A DNA stretch of 5,123 nt from Candidatus Zhuqueibacterota bacterium (GTDB taxonomy: Bacteria; KSB1; UBA2214), in the NCBI GenBank assembly GCA_022706175.1, contig JAKJDB010000241.1, forward strand, positions 1 to 5,123, read 5' to 3'. The position numbers and the translations under genes are program-made. The notes beneath the pieces were generated by a model. It was not told the origin of the DNA. It was given only the letters and a program-made list of their open reading frames with translations, and searched no databases. This document shows, piece after piece, positions 4,837 to 5,123 of the stretch (its first letter is position 1; every line of letters begins with the position of its first letter).

Positions 4837-5123
4837 ATGACCAAGTATCAATCGATCACCGGAACGCGCGATGTGCTGCCGGAAGAACAAGCCTATTGGC
4901 GTTTCATCGAAAAAAAAATCTATGAGATCACCTCGCTGTTCGGCTATCAGCGGGTGGATCCGCCCATTTTTGAAGAGACCCGTTTATTCATCCGTTCTGT
5001 GGGCGAAACCACGGATATCGTCGAAAAAGAGATGTACACCTTCCTCGACAAAGGCGACACATCGCTGACGCTGCGCCCCGAATTCACCGCCGGGTTCATC
5101 TGGCTCTATCTGCAGAACGGCAT
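4837..5123 (+). CDS. hisS: Histidyl-tRNA synthetase, N-terminal 95 residues (cut by window edge)
   Basis: Class II synthetase that charges tRNA-His with histidine in the cytoplasm. Visible: the N-terminal YQSITGTRDVLPEE, motif 1 region LFGYQRVDPPIFEE (34-47), the signature GETTDIVEKEMYTF (56-69), and LTLRPEFTAG (77-86). In the last block Glu82 and Thr84 correspond to histidine-contacting residues (Glu83 and Thr85 in E. coli). Where most HisRS have Arg after the TAG-x-x (often VVRAY), this one has Trp89 (GFIWLY). The start at 4837 matches the family N-terminus and has a GAGAAGG stretch just upstream. An in-frame ATG at 4780-4782 would add 19 residues (beginning MISNRPQGRQTF) and overlap the ptsN stop by 11 bases; it is less likely but possible through translational coupling. 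Motif 2 arginine and the HisA motif lie beyond the window. Confidence 0.95.
   Translation, partial: MTKYQSITGTRDVLPEEQAYWRFIEKKIYEITSLFGYQRVDPPIFEETRLFIRSVGETTDIVEKEMYTFLDKGDTSLTLRPEFTAGFIWLYLQNG

Overview
The window (about 5.1 kb, moderately GC-rich genes around a visibly AT-richer gap) looks like bacterial chromosome from the Fibrobacteres-Chlorobi-Bacteroidetes superphylum or a related candidate phylum such as KSB1, Calditrichota or Zixibacteria. The main reason is the first protein: it ends in an Ig-like tail with the 'NYPNPFN' signature typical of type IX secretion sorting domains in those lineages. The placement is inferred from protein style only; no rRNA gene is present.

Layout. (1) 1-1208, + strand: 3' part of a large exported protein with an ASPIC/UnbV segment, two tandem ~105-residue Ig/CARDB-like modules and a C-terminal sorting-type domain. 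(2) 1209-1801: a 593-bp gap between convergent genes. It has no intact gene but is dense in structure: a perfect 24-bp palindrome, a long imperfect hairpin, a degenerate 9-bp tandem repeat, a decayed minus-strand GxxExxY (PD-(D/E)XK) gene, a dispersed-repeat-like element and a hairpin just after trxB. (3) 1802-4172, - strand: nitroreductase, NIF3/DUF34 metal protein, thioredoxin reductase, in that transcription order. The first two genes are 11 bp apart; trxB follows after 95 bp containing a hairpin. (4) 4173-4328: a 156-bp divergent promoter region. (5) 4329-5123, + strand: a stand-alone PTS EIIA (PtsN/fructose type), then hisS (histidyl-tRNA synthetase), cut by the window edge.

How the genes fit together. 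The minus-strand set suggests a small redox housekeeping cluster: a flavin nitroreductase, an NADPH-dependent thioredoxin reductase and a conserved dinuclear-metal protein of unsettled role. The plus-strand pair links a phosphorylatable EIIA regulator to histidyl-tRNA synthesis, at least by co-transcription. All five right-hand genes belong to well-known families and appear intact as far as visible. I do not see a convincing new multi-gene system. The least ordinary material is the 593-bp gap, which reads as a graveyard of a small multicopy gene and repeats parked between two gene ends.
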